Shown here one piece after another: positions 8,686 through 15,862 of a DNA stretch of 64,000 bases. Below the pieces are notes generated by a model that was given only the letters and a program-made list of their open reading frames with translations, did no database searches and was not told the DNA's origin. Made by a program: the position numbers and the translations under genes. The stretch's first letter is position 1, and the number at the start of each line of letters is the position of its first letter. The DNA is taken from positions 28,015-92,014 of the forward strand of contig NZ_JARUJP010000017.1 of assembly GCF_033659955.1 (NCBI RefSeq), written 5' to 3'. The DNA comes from Clostridium_AM tanneri (lineage in GTDB: Bacteria > Bacillota > Clostridia > Clostridiales > Clostridiaceae).

Positions 8686-8913
8686 GTGAAGCAACAGTTA
8701 TGTGGTATGGATTTTGCAGATAGATTATCTGCAGTACCTTTTACGCACCTATTATTTTTCCTAATGATTTTAAGAGAAGGAGATGCGCTTAAGTACCTGA
8801 GGATTAGAGGGGACCTTTATATAGAATCTCTAGGTGCAGTACTTGATAGCGTAACTGTAGATGGAGCTATTTATAAATTATTAGATTTTAATAAAGTAGG
8901 AAATGATGTATAA
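8686..8913 (+). pseudogene. Remnant of a third CWB2 surface protein gene
   Basis: A 75-codon ORF joins two fragments that belong far apart in the first CWB2 protein. DFADRLSAVPF resembles the CWB2 motif GYADALSAAPLA. It is followed by RGDLYIESLGAVLDSVTVDG, matching the C-terminal repeat KGDLYLEGNNATVSDITVDG of that protein. Signal peptide, most CWB2 repeats and the tail are missing, and no good ribosome binding site precedes the ORF. I read this as an internally deleted, dead paralogue, evidence of local duplication and decay of the surface-protein genes. Confidence 0.75.
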
Positions 8914-8999
8914 TCTTAATAACATTAAATTTATAATTTTTTATGACAAAGGTTTAGGTTAAAATTATTAATTAAATAAAAATAAGAAGGAGGAAACAA

Positions 9000-10616
9000 A
9001 TGAATAAGAAAAATAATTTAAAGCAGTATATTTCTTATGTAAAAAAGTGTAGAGCAAGTAGCATCTTTAATATAGTATTCTTAATGCTATTCTTTATAAG
9101 TAGCTTTTCATTTAATGTACAAGCTTCCACTACAGCTTTAGATGAGGCTAGAAGTATAATTAAAGAGAACTATATAAACCCTATACCAGATAGTATTTTA
9201 AATAGGTCCACTGTAGAGGAAATTGTAAAGGGGCTGAATGATCCTTATTCACAGTATTTCTCCAAGCAAGAAGAAGAAGATTTTGTGAACTCAATAGATA
9301 ACAGAATGTATGGAATAGGAATACATGTACAAATGGTAGCTGAAGGGGTCAAGGTTCAGTCTGTAATTGAAAATTCTCCAGCTTATGATGCGGGTATTAA
9401 AGATGGAGATATAATAGTATCTGCCAATGGAAATTCTTTAGCAGGGTTGACAGCGGACCAAGCTACTTCCTATATCAAGGGAGAAGAAGGTACTATGGTT
9501 AACTTGGTAGTAAATAGAGGGGACGGTTCACAAGTTTTCGATGTTATGAGAAAAGAAATTAGTTTGCCAACAGTAACGGGAAAAATGCTTAATGACCAAA
9601 CAGCGTATATAAACATATCATCTTTTGGCACCGACACTTCACAGTTATTTACAAAAAAACTTCAGGAACTTAAGATGAGGAATCCAGAGAACTATATAGT
9701 TGATTTGAGAGACAACGGTGGAGGATACATGTATTCGGCTCTAGAGATAGCTGGAAACTTTATTGGTGAAGAACCAGCGATAACCATAGAAAATAGAGAT
9801 GGGGTTCGACAAAGATATTTAGCAGAGGCTAGTGAAAATGTTATTGACAAGCCAATTATTTTTCTTGTTAATGAATATACGGCAAGTGCCTCTGAAATAT
9901 TGTCAGCAGCAGTTAAAGATTATAAAAAGGCGTTTTTTATAGGAACTACAACCTATGGAAAAGGGGTTGCTCAACAGATATTCCCGTTAACTGATGGCAG
10001 TTCAATTAAGCTAACGGTACAGAAATTTTATTCACCAATGCAGAATGAGATAAATAAAGTCGGCATATCTCCAGATTTTGAGGTTAAAGCTGACTATTCC
10101 TTAGCAGTTGCAGAATTATTTTCTGGGAAATATGTAAGTAATGTAGATAAAAGAGGATATGTGAAGGTAAGTGCTGGCGGAAAAGAATTTAATATAGATT
10201 TGAAATTAGCAAAAGATGAAAATCACTGGGCAGCATTTAAGTATATTATAGATAATGTTTCAAAAGAAGATGTCTATATAGGTACTGAGAATGGATGGGC
10301 AAAGGCTCCAGAAGATTATTTCAATAATATTTATAAGTTCTTATACGGTAATTACAAAACCTTTGAAACTCTAAAAAACGTAGACGAAAATAAGGTTTTC
10401 ACTGTAACATTCAATAAATCCGTAAACATAGATACTATAAGACAATATACGGATATTGAGGTTATAGACTCAGAGACAGGCAAACGTGCAGCCTTTGATA
10501 TTAATAAAGTTGATGACAGCAAAATAAGTTTAGCTCCAAAAGAAAGTCTAGAAAAGGGAAAGACTTACTATATAAAAATAAAAAATGTTATAAAGCCTTT
10601 TACTGTAAGAAATTAG
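9000..10616 (+). CDS. S41 family carboxyl-terminal processing protease with PDZ domain
   Basis: A 538-residue exported serine protease of the CtpA/Tsp family. Order: N-terminal membrane/signal segment (about 20-42), helical region, PDZ domain (about 95-185; YGIGIHV, SPAYDAGIKDGDII), S41 catalytic domain (about 195-360) and a C-terminal extension (about 380-538) whose last part looks Ig-like. The catalytic pair is Ser296 (TASASEI) and Lys321 (YGKG), 25 residues apart as in E. coli Tsp. A 21-base REP copy lies in frame at 9519-9539, encoding GDGSQVF (residues 174-180) at the end of the PDZ domain. Start ATG 9000 follows GGAGGAAACAA. Confidence 0.92.
   Translation: MNKKNNLKQYISYVKKCRASSIFNIVFLMLFFISSFSFNVQASTTALDEARSIIKENYINPIPDSILNRSTVEEIVKGLNDPYSQYFSKQEEEDFVNSIDNRMYGIGIHVQMVAEGVKVQSVIENSPAYDAGIKDGDIIVSANGNSLAGLTADQATSYIKGEEGTMVNLVVNRGDGSQVFDVMRKEISLPTVTGKMLNDQTAYINISSFGTDTSQLFTKKLQELKMRNPENYIVDLRDNGGGYMYSALEIAGNFIGEEPAITIENRDGVRQRYLAEASENVIDKPIIFLVNEYTASASEILSAAVKDYKKAFFIGTTTYGKGVAQQIFPLTDGSSIKLTVQKFYSPMQNEINKVGISPDFEVKADYSLAVAELFSGKYVSNVDKRGYVKVSAGGKEFNIDLKLAKDENHWAAFKYIIDNVSKEDVYIGTENGWAKAPEDYFNNIYKFLYGNYKTFETLKNVDENKVFTVTFNKSVNIDTIRQYTDIEVIDSETGKRAAFDINKVDDSKISLAPKESLEKGKTYYIKIKNVIKPFTVRN
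9519..9539 (+). repeat. REP half-site inside the S41 protease gene
   Basis: GGGGACGGTTCACAAGTTTT plus C is read in frame as Gly-Asp-Gly-Ser-Gln-Val-Phe. One base differs from the commonest repeat sequence. Confidence 0.8.
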
Positions 10617-10625
10617 GGTGAGATA

Positions 10626-11339
10626 ATGGGGACAGTTTACAATTATTCACCTTTTAACTATAAAATAATAAGAAGAAAGAGAAAAACTATTGGCATTAAG
10701 ATAACAGAGGAAGGTGAGATTGTTGTTATCTCTCCTTTAAATATTGATAAAAAAGTTATAGATGCTGTGGTTAAAAGTAAGGAAAAATGGATAAAAGGTA
10801 AGCTTACAGAAATAAATGAGGCAAGGCTTACTCACAAAAGCATAGAGTTTAAGTCAGGAGAAGAATTGCTTTATCTAGGAGAAAATATAGCTTTAGAGAT
10901 TTTCCAAGCTAATATTATGGATTCTAGCATTTTAATTTCGGATAAGCTTATGAAGGTATTTATAGGTAGTAACCAAAGAAGCAAGGGGGAAAATATAAGA
11001 GATTTAGTAATAAACTTTTATAAAAAAGAGGCTAGGAGAATATTTTTAGAAAGAACTATTGCTTACAAGGACATAATTGGAGTATATCCAAAGCGAATAA
11101 CAGTCAAAGATCAAAAAACTGTTTGGGGTAGCTGTTCATCTAAAGGAAACTTGAATTATAATTACAGACTTTTAATGGCCCCTATAGAAATTATTGATTA
11201 TGTGGTAGTGCATGAATTATGTCATTTAAGGCACATGAATCACTCTAAGCAATATTGGGGCGTTGTCCAGTCAGTATTGCCGGATTATGAGGAACGAAGA
11301 CAATGGCTTAAGGTTAATGGAAATAAACTCAGGATCTAA
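10626..11339 (+). CDS. YgjP-like (DUF45) zinc metalloprotease
   Basis: A 237-residue cytoplasmic protein of the YgjP/WLM-type metal-dependent hydrolases. Evidence: the zinc motif HELCH (VVHELCHLRHMNHS), the upstream family motif VWGSCSSKGNLNYNYRL and the spaced C-terminal WGVV...LPDYEERRQWL. The function of the family is poorly known. The start ATG (10626-10628) overlaps a complete REP half-site, so the first residues MGTVYNYS are encoded by the repeat; GGGTGAGA gives the ribosome binding site. It follows the S41 protease by 9 bases, so the two are probably cotranscribed. A REP inverted pair follows the stop codon and likely terminates transcription. Confidence 0.88.
   Translation: MGTVYNYSPFNYKIIRRKRKTIGIKITEEGEIVVISPLNIDKKVIDAVVKSKEKWIKGKLTEINEARLTHKSIEFKSGEELLYLGENIALEIFQANIMDSSILISDKLMKVFIGSNQRSKGENIRDLVINFYKKEARRIFLERTIAYKDIIGVYPKRITVKDQKTVWGSCSSKGNLNYNYRLLMAPIEIIDYVVVHELCHLRHMNHSKQYWGVVQSVLPDYEERRQWLKVNGNKLRI
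10628..10648 (+). repeat. REP half-site at the start of the ygjP-like gene
   Basis: GGGGACAGTTTACAATTATT plus C begins at the G of the ATG start codon and supplies codons 1-8. It is read in a different frame from the three other forward in-gene copies. Confidence 0.88.
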
Positions 11340-11385
11340 GGGACGGTTAACAATTATTTTTCATAGAATAATTGTTAACCGTCCC
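11340..11385. repeat. REP inverted pair between ygjP-like and RAYT genes
   Basis: GGGACGGTTAACAATTATT and its near-perfect inverted copy enclose a short loop directly after the ygjP-like stop codon. It lies about 120 bases beyond the 3' end of the RAYT gene and could serve as a bidirectional terminator. Confidence 0.93.
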
Positions 11386-11506
11386 TTATTTTGATGAATT
11401 TAGTTAGATGGGTTAACCATTTTAATAGCTTGTCTTATAATTGCATAAATAAGTTTAATTTAAATTTTAAAGGGTTATAGGATTATTTTTGGTAGGTGAA
11501 AAATTT

Positions 11507-12421
11507 TTAAGCAGTTTTACTGTATTCAATAAAATCATTTATAATATCTTTATATCTCTCATCAGTACTTACTAGAGAAACTCCCTTTTCATATAGCCGC
11601 CAAATGTTAGAAGTTGTAGTGTTACCAATAACATCACAAATCCCAGTTAAGCTGAAGCCACATAAAGCTCTAAGTAAAAATACACATACTGATTTTAATT
11701 CTGAGTTTTTGTGTGTATATTTCGCATGTATACAGAAGGCTTTCTTGGTATATTTCGAAACGAAGTCCACAACATTTTCAGGCTTAAAATCTCTAATAAG
11801 CAAGTGCCTTTCTGCTACATAACACTGCTCTTTTTCTTCAAATTCTATTTCCTTTTCAATATCTGAACTTGTAGACCTAAGTACTAGTTCCAAGTATGTT
11901 TTTCTTGCCGTATTAATATTCTTACCAAAGCGTTCTAATATAAAGTTTATATTTATAATATCAGAAAATGGAGACTTATTTACTAGATAAGTTTTTAAAC
12001 TGGAATAAGGATAGTCTTGTATATTATTAGTATACTCCTTTATATCCTTTGGATTACTATGTATATATACTGATGCAGTAACAGCATAAGCATCTTCTTC
12101 TATAGGCTTACTCTTAAATCTATCTGCAAATACATGACCATGCCTTTCATATTTTTTATTGTAATATTGAGCATAACTTTGATTAATTGACTTCATAAAC
12201 TTGGAGATATCAGCACCATTATCACAAATCTCCAAGTGATAGTGCGTATCCATAAGTACAAATGAATAAACTAAAAATTTATTAGCTTTTTGATACTTTC
12301 TAACGATACTCATAAACTTATCTTTGTCACTAGACTCTCTAAAAAGCTGAATTTCACTTATACTTCTACTCATGATGTGATGTATGTGGCTTAAGCCCTT
12401 CTTACGAGCTGTTCTTGGCAT
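11507..12421 (-). CDS. REP-associated tyrosine transposase (RAYT, Y1/IS200-like)
   Basis: A 304-residue Y1-type HUH nuclease. HUH motif HYH is at residues 60-62 (LMDTHYHLEI). A tyrosine-bearing helix follows (SINQSYAQYYNKKY, Tyr83/86/87), then GHVFADRFKSKPIE and YIHSNP, all typical of RAYTs. The C-terminal part (about 220-300; VCVFLLRALCGFSLTGICDVIG) resembles a DnaA domain IV-like helix-turn-helix, as in some RAYT groups. Unlike IS200 there is no partner gene or obvious element ends. Copies of the repeat family flank it on both sides (11340-11385; 12561-12614). RAYTs are mostly single-copy domesticated transposases that spread REP/REPIN sequences, and I infer that role here. Confidence 0.88.
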   Translation of the reverse strand: MPRTARKKGLSHIHHIMSRSISEIQLFRESSDKDKFMSIVRKYQKANKFLVYSFVLMDTHYHLEICDNGADISKFMKSINQSYAQYYNKKYERHGHVFADRFKSKPIEEDAYAVTASVYIHSNPKDIKEYTNNIQDYPYSSLKTYLVNKSPFSDIININFILERFGKNINTARKTYLELVLRSTSSDIEKEIEFEEKEQCYVAERHLLIRDFKPENVVDFVSKYTKKAFCIHAKYTHKNSELKSVCVFLLRALCGFSLTGICDVIGNTTTSNIWRLYEKGVSLVSTDERYKDIINDFIEYSKTA

Positions 12422-12560
12422 TTAGTTTCACCCCTTTTATATGTTAATTAAATTATTGACATATTATAGTAATATAAACGTATATAATTAGATGTAAGAT
12501 AATTAATTATTGTAATTACTCCATAGTATCCTGTGTTAATCAAAATAGAGTGGTATCAAA

Positions 12561-12614
12561 GAAAAGTTGTTAACCGTCCCCATTCCAGAACCCCAAAAGA
12601 TTGTTAACTGTCCC
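12561..12614 (-). repeat. Two REP half-sites in the same orientation upstream of the RAYT gene
   Basis: GAAAAGTTGTTAACCGTCCC (12561-12581) and a second copy ending GTTAACTGTCCC at 12614 are both in reverse orientation. They lie in the 290-base gap between the divergent RAYT and mntP genes. No yybP-ykoY manganese riboswitch is visible in this gap. Confidence 0.85.
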
Positions 12615-12711
12615 ATAATTTAGAGTCTGTCGTATAGACAATATTATGGATATAAAGTAAAATATAAAATAGTATCACTGTGAAAAGAAACTAAAATCAA
12701 GGAGAAAAAGT

Positions 12712-13263
12712 ATGAGTTTGTATTCATTATTCGTAATAGCCTTAGCTCTTTCATTAGATGCCTTTGGCGTGGCGCTTTGTATAGGACTTAACAATGGAAT
12801 AAAAAGAGGTACTAAGGTATTATTTGCAAGTTCATTTGGGTTTTTCCAGTTTCTATTTTCCTTAGTTGGAGCCTATGCTGGCTTTTTGTTTAATACATAT
12901 ATAGCATCAGTGCCAGAAATAATTGGTGGGGCACTAATAGCTATAGTTGGAGGAATGATGTTAAAAGAAGGGCTTGAAAGCAAGGATGAATGTCCGTTGA
13001 TAAAACCAGGCATGTTTATAGTTTTGGGGATATCTGTAAGTATTGATGCCATGGTTATAGGGTTTACAGCTCTTGATAATATATCGAGTAACTTAGTAAT
13101 TTTACAAAATACATTGTTTATAGGTTTTATAACTTTATTGATGTCAATGACAGCGTTTATTATTGCAAGGTATTTAAAAAGAATAACTGTGGTAAGCAAA
13201 TATGCAGACTATATTGGCGGAATAATATTAATCATTTTTGGGATAAAAATTATGTTTTTTTAA
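12712..13263 (+). CDS. mntP: Manganese efflux pump MntP
   Basis: A 183-residue integral membrane protein with six predicted helices in two homologous halves, each carrying the family motif with Asp: LALSLDAFGVALCIG (residues 11-25) and LGISVSIDAMVIGF (residues 105-118). These are signatures of MntP (DUF204), which exports Mn2+. Length is normal. ATG 12712 follows AAGGAGAAAAAGT. The next gene, a Fur-family regulator, starts within 20 bases, suggesting the pair is cotranscribed and that the regulator may control metal homeostasis. Confidence 0.92.
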   Translation: MSLYSLFVIALALSLDAFGVALCIGLNNGIKRGTKVLFASSFGFFQFLFSLVGAYAGFLFNTYIASVPEIIGGALIAIVGGMMLKEGLESKDECPLIKPGMFIVLGISVSIDAMVIGFTALDNISSNLVILQNTLFIGFITLLMSMTAFIIARYLKRITVVSKYADYIGGIILIIFGIKIMFF

Positions 13264-13281
13264 AAATTTGGGGTGAAAGTA

Positions 13282-13701
13282 TTGGAGATAGAACAATATT
13301 TAAGACAGCATGGTATAAAGGTTACAAAGGGAAGAATAGCGGTATTAGATATAATATGTAAAAGTGATGGTGCTGTAAGTGTAGAATATATTTTTGAAGA
13401 GTGCAAGAGGTGTGGTATGAATATTGATTTATCCACAGTTTATAGGTCTTTAGAGTTATTTGAAGGTAAGAATATTGTAGGTAAGTTTGATTTAGGAAAG
13501 GGAAAATACAGCTACGCATTAAAAAAAGAAGATCATAAGCATGTACTGCAGTGTAAGTTATGTCATAAGGAAGTTGAAATAGACTGTCCAATGCAACAAA
13601 TCAAAGAATTAATTAAAGATAAGACTGGTTTTGTTTTTGATAAGGAAGAACTAGATATTAAACTAGAGGGAGTATGTGAGGAATGTAGAAAACAAGAATA
13701 G
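13282..13701 (+). CDS. Fur-family metal-dependent transcriptional regulator
   Basis: A protein of about 139 residues with the Fur layout: an N-terminal winged helix (YLRQHGIKVTKGRIAVLDII, then the recognition region LSTVYRSLELFEG) and a C-terminal dimerisation domain with HKHVLQCKLCHK and CEECRKQE, the two CxxC pairs that bind structural zinc. The metal (Fe, Zn, Mn) or peroxide sensing cannot be told from sequence. I prefer the TTG start at 13282 because GGGGTGA sits 5 bases before it; a GTG at 13273 lies inside that site. Directly downstream of mntP, so it may respond to manganese. Confidence 0.88.
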   Translation: MEIEQYLRQHGIKVTKGRIAVLDIICKSDGAVSVEYIFEECKRCGMNIDLSTVYRSLELFEGKNIVGKFDLGKGKYSYALKKEDHKHVLQCKLCHKEVEIDCPMQQIKELIKDKTGFVFDKEELDIKLEGVCEECRKQE

Positions 13702-13721
13702 AAGGAGTTTCTATTCTTGTT
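13691..13721. terminator. Bidirectional terminator between convergent genes
   Basis: Perfect stem AACAAGAATAGAA / TTCTATTCTTGTT around a short loop overlaps the end of the fur-type gene and faces the convergent gene ending at 13729. Confidence 0.75.
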
Positions 13722-13728
13722 AATCTAA

Positions 13729-14061
13729 TTAGTATTCATTTTTTGCTGCAACTTCATCAGGATATACCTTTTTAACTTTCCATGTGCCGCGGCTGGTTTT
13801 CTCTAGAAATACGCTGTAGGCTACTTTTTTATGTGGAATCTTTTTTTCAGTTCCATCAATCTTAACTACAGCAACAGTGCCATTTGAAAAAGATAGATCA
13901 GAGGAACTTATTTGATACATTTTATATTCATTAAAAATCCCAGTAGTAAAATAATTTTCAACAGCATAGTTAATATCCTTACTTTTATTAGAAATGTAGG
14001 TGTATTTAATTAGCCCGCCAACTAGGACTACTGATAAGCAAAGTAATAAAAGTTTCCTCAT
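13729..14061 (-). CDS. Small membrane-anchored or exported protein of unknown function
   Basis: A 110-residue protein. ATG at 14061 is chosen because GGGGTGAGG lies just before it; a longer ORF to 14091 lacks a site. The N-terminus MRKLLLLCLSVVLVGGLIKY is one hydrophobic segment (membrane anchor or uncleaved signal). The rest is a small soluble domain with alternating strands (TVAVVKIDGTEKKIPHKK, TWKVKKVYPDE). I do not recognise a family; the fold pattern is compatible with an NTF2-like or DUF4878-like domain, but that is a guess. Convergent with the fur-type gene. Confidence 0.65.
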   Translation of the reverse strand: MRKLLLLCLSVVLVGGLIKYTYISNKSKDINYAVENYFTTGIFNEYKMYQISSSDLSFSNGTVAVVKIDGTEKKIPHKKVAYSVFLEKTSRGTWKVKKVYPDEVAAKNEY

Positions 14062-14164
14062 AGCCTCACCCCTTTTGGGAAATATATCCAATACTATAAT
14101 AACTAAATTTTATAAATAAGTAAATACTAAATACTATTAAATTGATTTAAGGCGGTGTTTATAT

Positions 14165-14569
14165 ATGGAATTTTCATCTTTAGTATTAATGGAAAAAGAT
14201 AAAGAAACTGGTTTTATGGTAAAAGAATTAGGAAGTTATGAAGTTAGCGAAGGTGCAGAAAATATATCTAAAATGTTTTATGACGGCGAAAAAGTAAACG
14301 TATATTTTGATACAAATAAGGACGTTGAAGACTGGGAGTATTCTGCAATATTTGACTTATTTAACGAAGAGGAATTTGTAGAAAGTGGATATAATATAGA
14401 ACAAGTTGACAGTGAATATAATCCAACTTGGTTAGTAAAGTTTGATTATGATGAAGAACATTCTGTTGTGGCTGAAAAGCTTAATAAATTATGTGCTTTA
14501 ATAAGTACTTCTATTAGCAAAGTTATTGTAGATATAGAGGGAAAAGAGGAAGAATATAGGGAAGACTAA
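14165..14569 (+). CDS. Conserved acidic protein of unknown function (possibly DUF6762-like)
   Basis: A 134-residue, strongly acidic, soluble protein with no signal peptide or membrane segment. It begins MEFSSLVLMEKDKETG and contains WEYSAIFDLFNEEEF. It resembles small clostridial proteins that I believe are grouped as DUF6762, but I am not certain. The start follows GGCGGTG. It stands alone between divergent and following genes, about 145 bases before the HD-GYP gene. No function can be given. Confidence 0.65.
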   Translation: MEFSSLVLMEKDKETGFMVKELGSYEVSEGAENISKMFYDGEKVNVYFDTNKDVEDWEYSAIFDLFNEEEFVESGYNIEQVDSEYNPTWLVKFDYDEEHSVVAEKLNKLCALISTSISKVIVDIEGKEEEYRED

Positions 14570-14713
14570 AGACTATAATTTATAGTGAAAATTGAAATAA
14601 ATAATAAAAGTTCTCAAAAGATAAGTGTTAACTATTTAACTTTTTATGATATCATGTTATAGTTTAAAAGGAGAAAAGTTAGAAGTTCTAGGAAACTTTA
14701 TTGAGGTGGAAAG

Positions 14714-15772
14714 ATGAGGTTGGAGTATATAAGTAGAGTGAAGGAAGATGACACTCTAGGCAAAAGCATATTAACTAATGAAGGTCATGTCTTACTGAAG
14801 GCTGGTGTAAAATTAAATAATACTTACATAAATAAACTCAAGGAATTAGGAGTTTTCTATATTTATGTAGAAGATGATAGATTAGATGATGTAGATGTAG
14901 AAGATGAAAGGCTTTCTGAACTTAAACAATTAACCATAAGAAGCATGTCTCATGTTATGAAAAATGTACATAATTGTAATGGAAAACAACTTAAAGATTC
15001 CTTAAACTATGTTAAAGAAATGATAGATTATATAATAGATGTAGGGGATGTTAACAAAAGTCTTTATGATATAAAAACCCATGATAACTATACCTATGTT
15101 CATTCCTTAGATACCTGTATAATGGCTACGTTTCTAGGTATTAATTCAAGGCTAAATGAGTGGGAAGTAAAGGATCTAGGAATAGGAGCCATACTACATG
15201 ATGTAGGCAAAACACAGATTTCTCTTAAGATATTGAACAAAGAAGGCAAGCTAACAGATGAAGAGTATAGTGAAATAAAGAAACACACAATATACGGTGC
15301 TGAAATTCTTAGAAAAAATTTTACAATACCGGATCCAATAATAAAGATTGTAGAGCAGCATCATGAAAGAGTTGACGGAAGAGGATACCCATACGGCTTG
15401 AGTTCAAATCAAATATCTAAATTTGCAAAAATTGTTTGTATCTGTGACGTATATGATGCAATAAGCAATGATAGATGTTACAGAAAGAAGTTTAGTCCAA
15501 ATGATGCTTATGAGTTGATTCTTTCTGGAAGTGGTTCTAGTTTCGATGAAAAGCTAGTTAAAAACTTTAAAGATACTTTTTCTATTTATCCTTTGGGATG
15601 TTGTGTTAAGCTTTCAAATGGAGAAGAAGGGTATGTTATCAATCAAAATCAAGGATTTCCGGACAGGCCTGTTATAAGAGTTTTATATGATACAAAAACC
15701 AAAAGTCCTATATCTTTCTATGAGGTAGATTTATTAAAAAATCCAAGTATTGTCATAGTCGATATTGCATGA
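14714..15772 (+). CDS. HD-GYP domain protein (cyclic-di-GMP phosphodiesterase type)
   Basis: A 352-residue cytoplasmic protein. An N-terminal region of about 120 residues (starting MRLEYISRVKEDD, a DUF3391-like opening) precedes an HD-GYP domain with HSLDTC, ILHDVGKTQIS, the KKHTIYGAEIL stretch, EQHHERVDGRGYP and the CDVYDAISNDRCYRK block. All metal-ligand and GYP residues are present, so c-di-GMP hydrolysis is likely. No receiver or membrane domain is attached. GAGGTGG precedes the ATG. A terminator hairpin follows at 15779-15838. Confidence 0.9.
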   Translation: MRLEYISRVKEDDTLGKSILTNEGHVLLKAGVKLNNTYINKLKELGVFYIYVEDDRLDDVDVEDERLSELKQLTIRSMSHVMKNVHNCNGKQLKDSLNYVKEMIDYIIDVGDVNKSLYDIKTHDNYTYVHSLDTCIMATFLGINSRLNEWEVKDLGIGAILHDVGKTQISLKILNKEGKLTDEEYSEIKKHTIYGAEILRKNFTIPDPIIKIVEQHHERVDGRGYPYGLSSNQISKFAKIVCICDVYDAISNDRCYRKKFSPNDAYELILSGSGSSFDEKLVKNFKDTFSIYPLGCCVKLSNGEEGYVINQNQGFPDRPVIRVLYDTKTKSPISFYEVDLLKNPSIVIVDIA

Positions 15773-15778
15773 TAAAGT

Positions 15779-15838
15779 ATATGCACAACATAAAATAAAC
15801 TAGTATACCAGTTTGTTTTTATGCTGTGCATTTTTATT
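15779..15838 (+). terminator. Intrinsic terminator after the HD-GYP gene
   Basis: Long stem ATGCACA.CATAAAA / TTTTATG.TGTGCAT with an inner AAACT/AGTTT pairing is followed by TTTTTATTTT. Confidence 0.8.
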
Positions 15839-15862
15839 TTATAAATTAAGGAGAAATTTTTT

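Noticed and set aside
11507..12421. Active IS200/IS605 insertion sequence
   Set aside because: There is no TnpB partner, no typical subterminal hairpins flanking the gene as a unit, and the sequence features fit RAYT proteins better.
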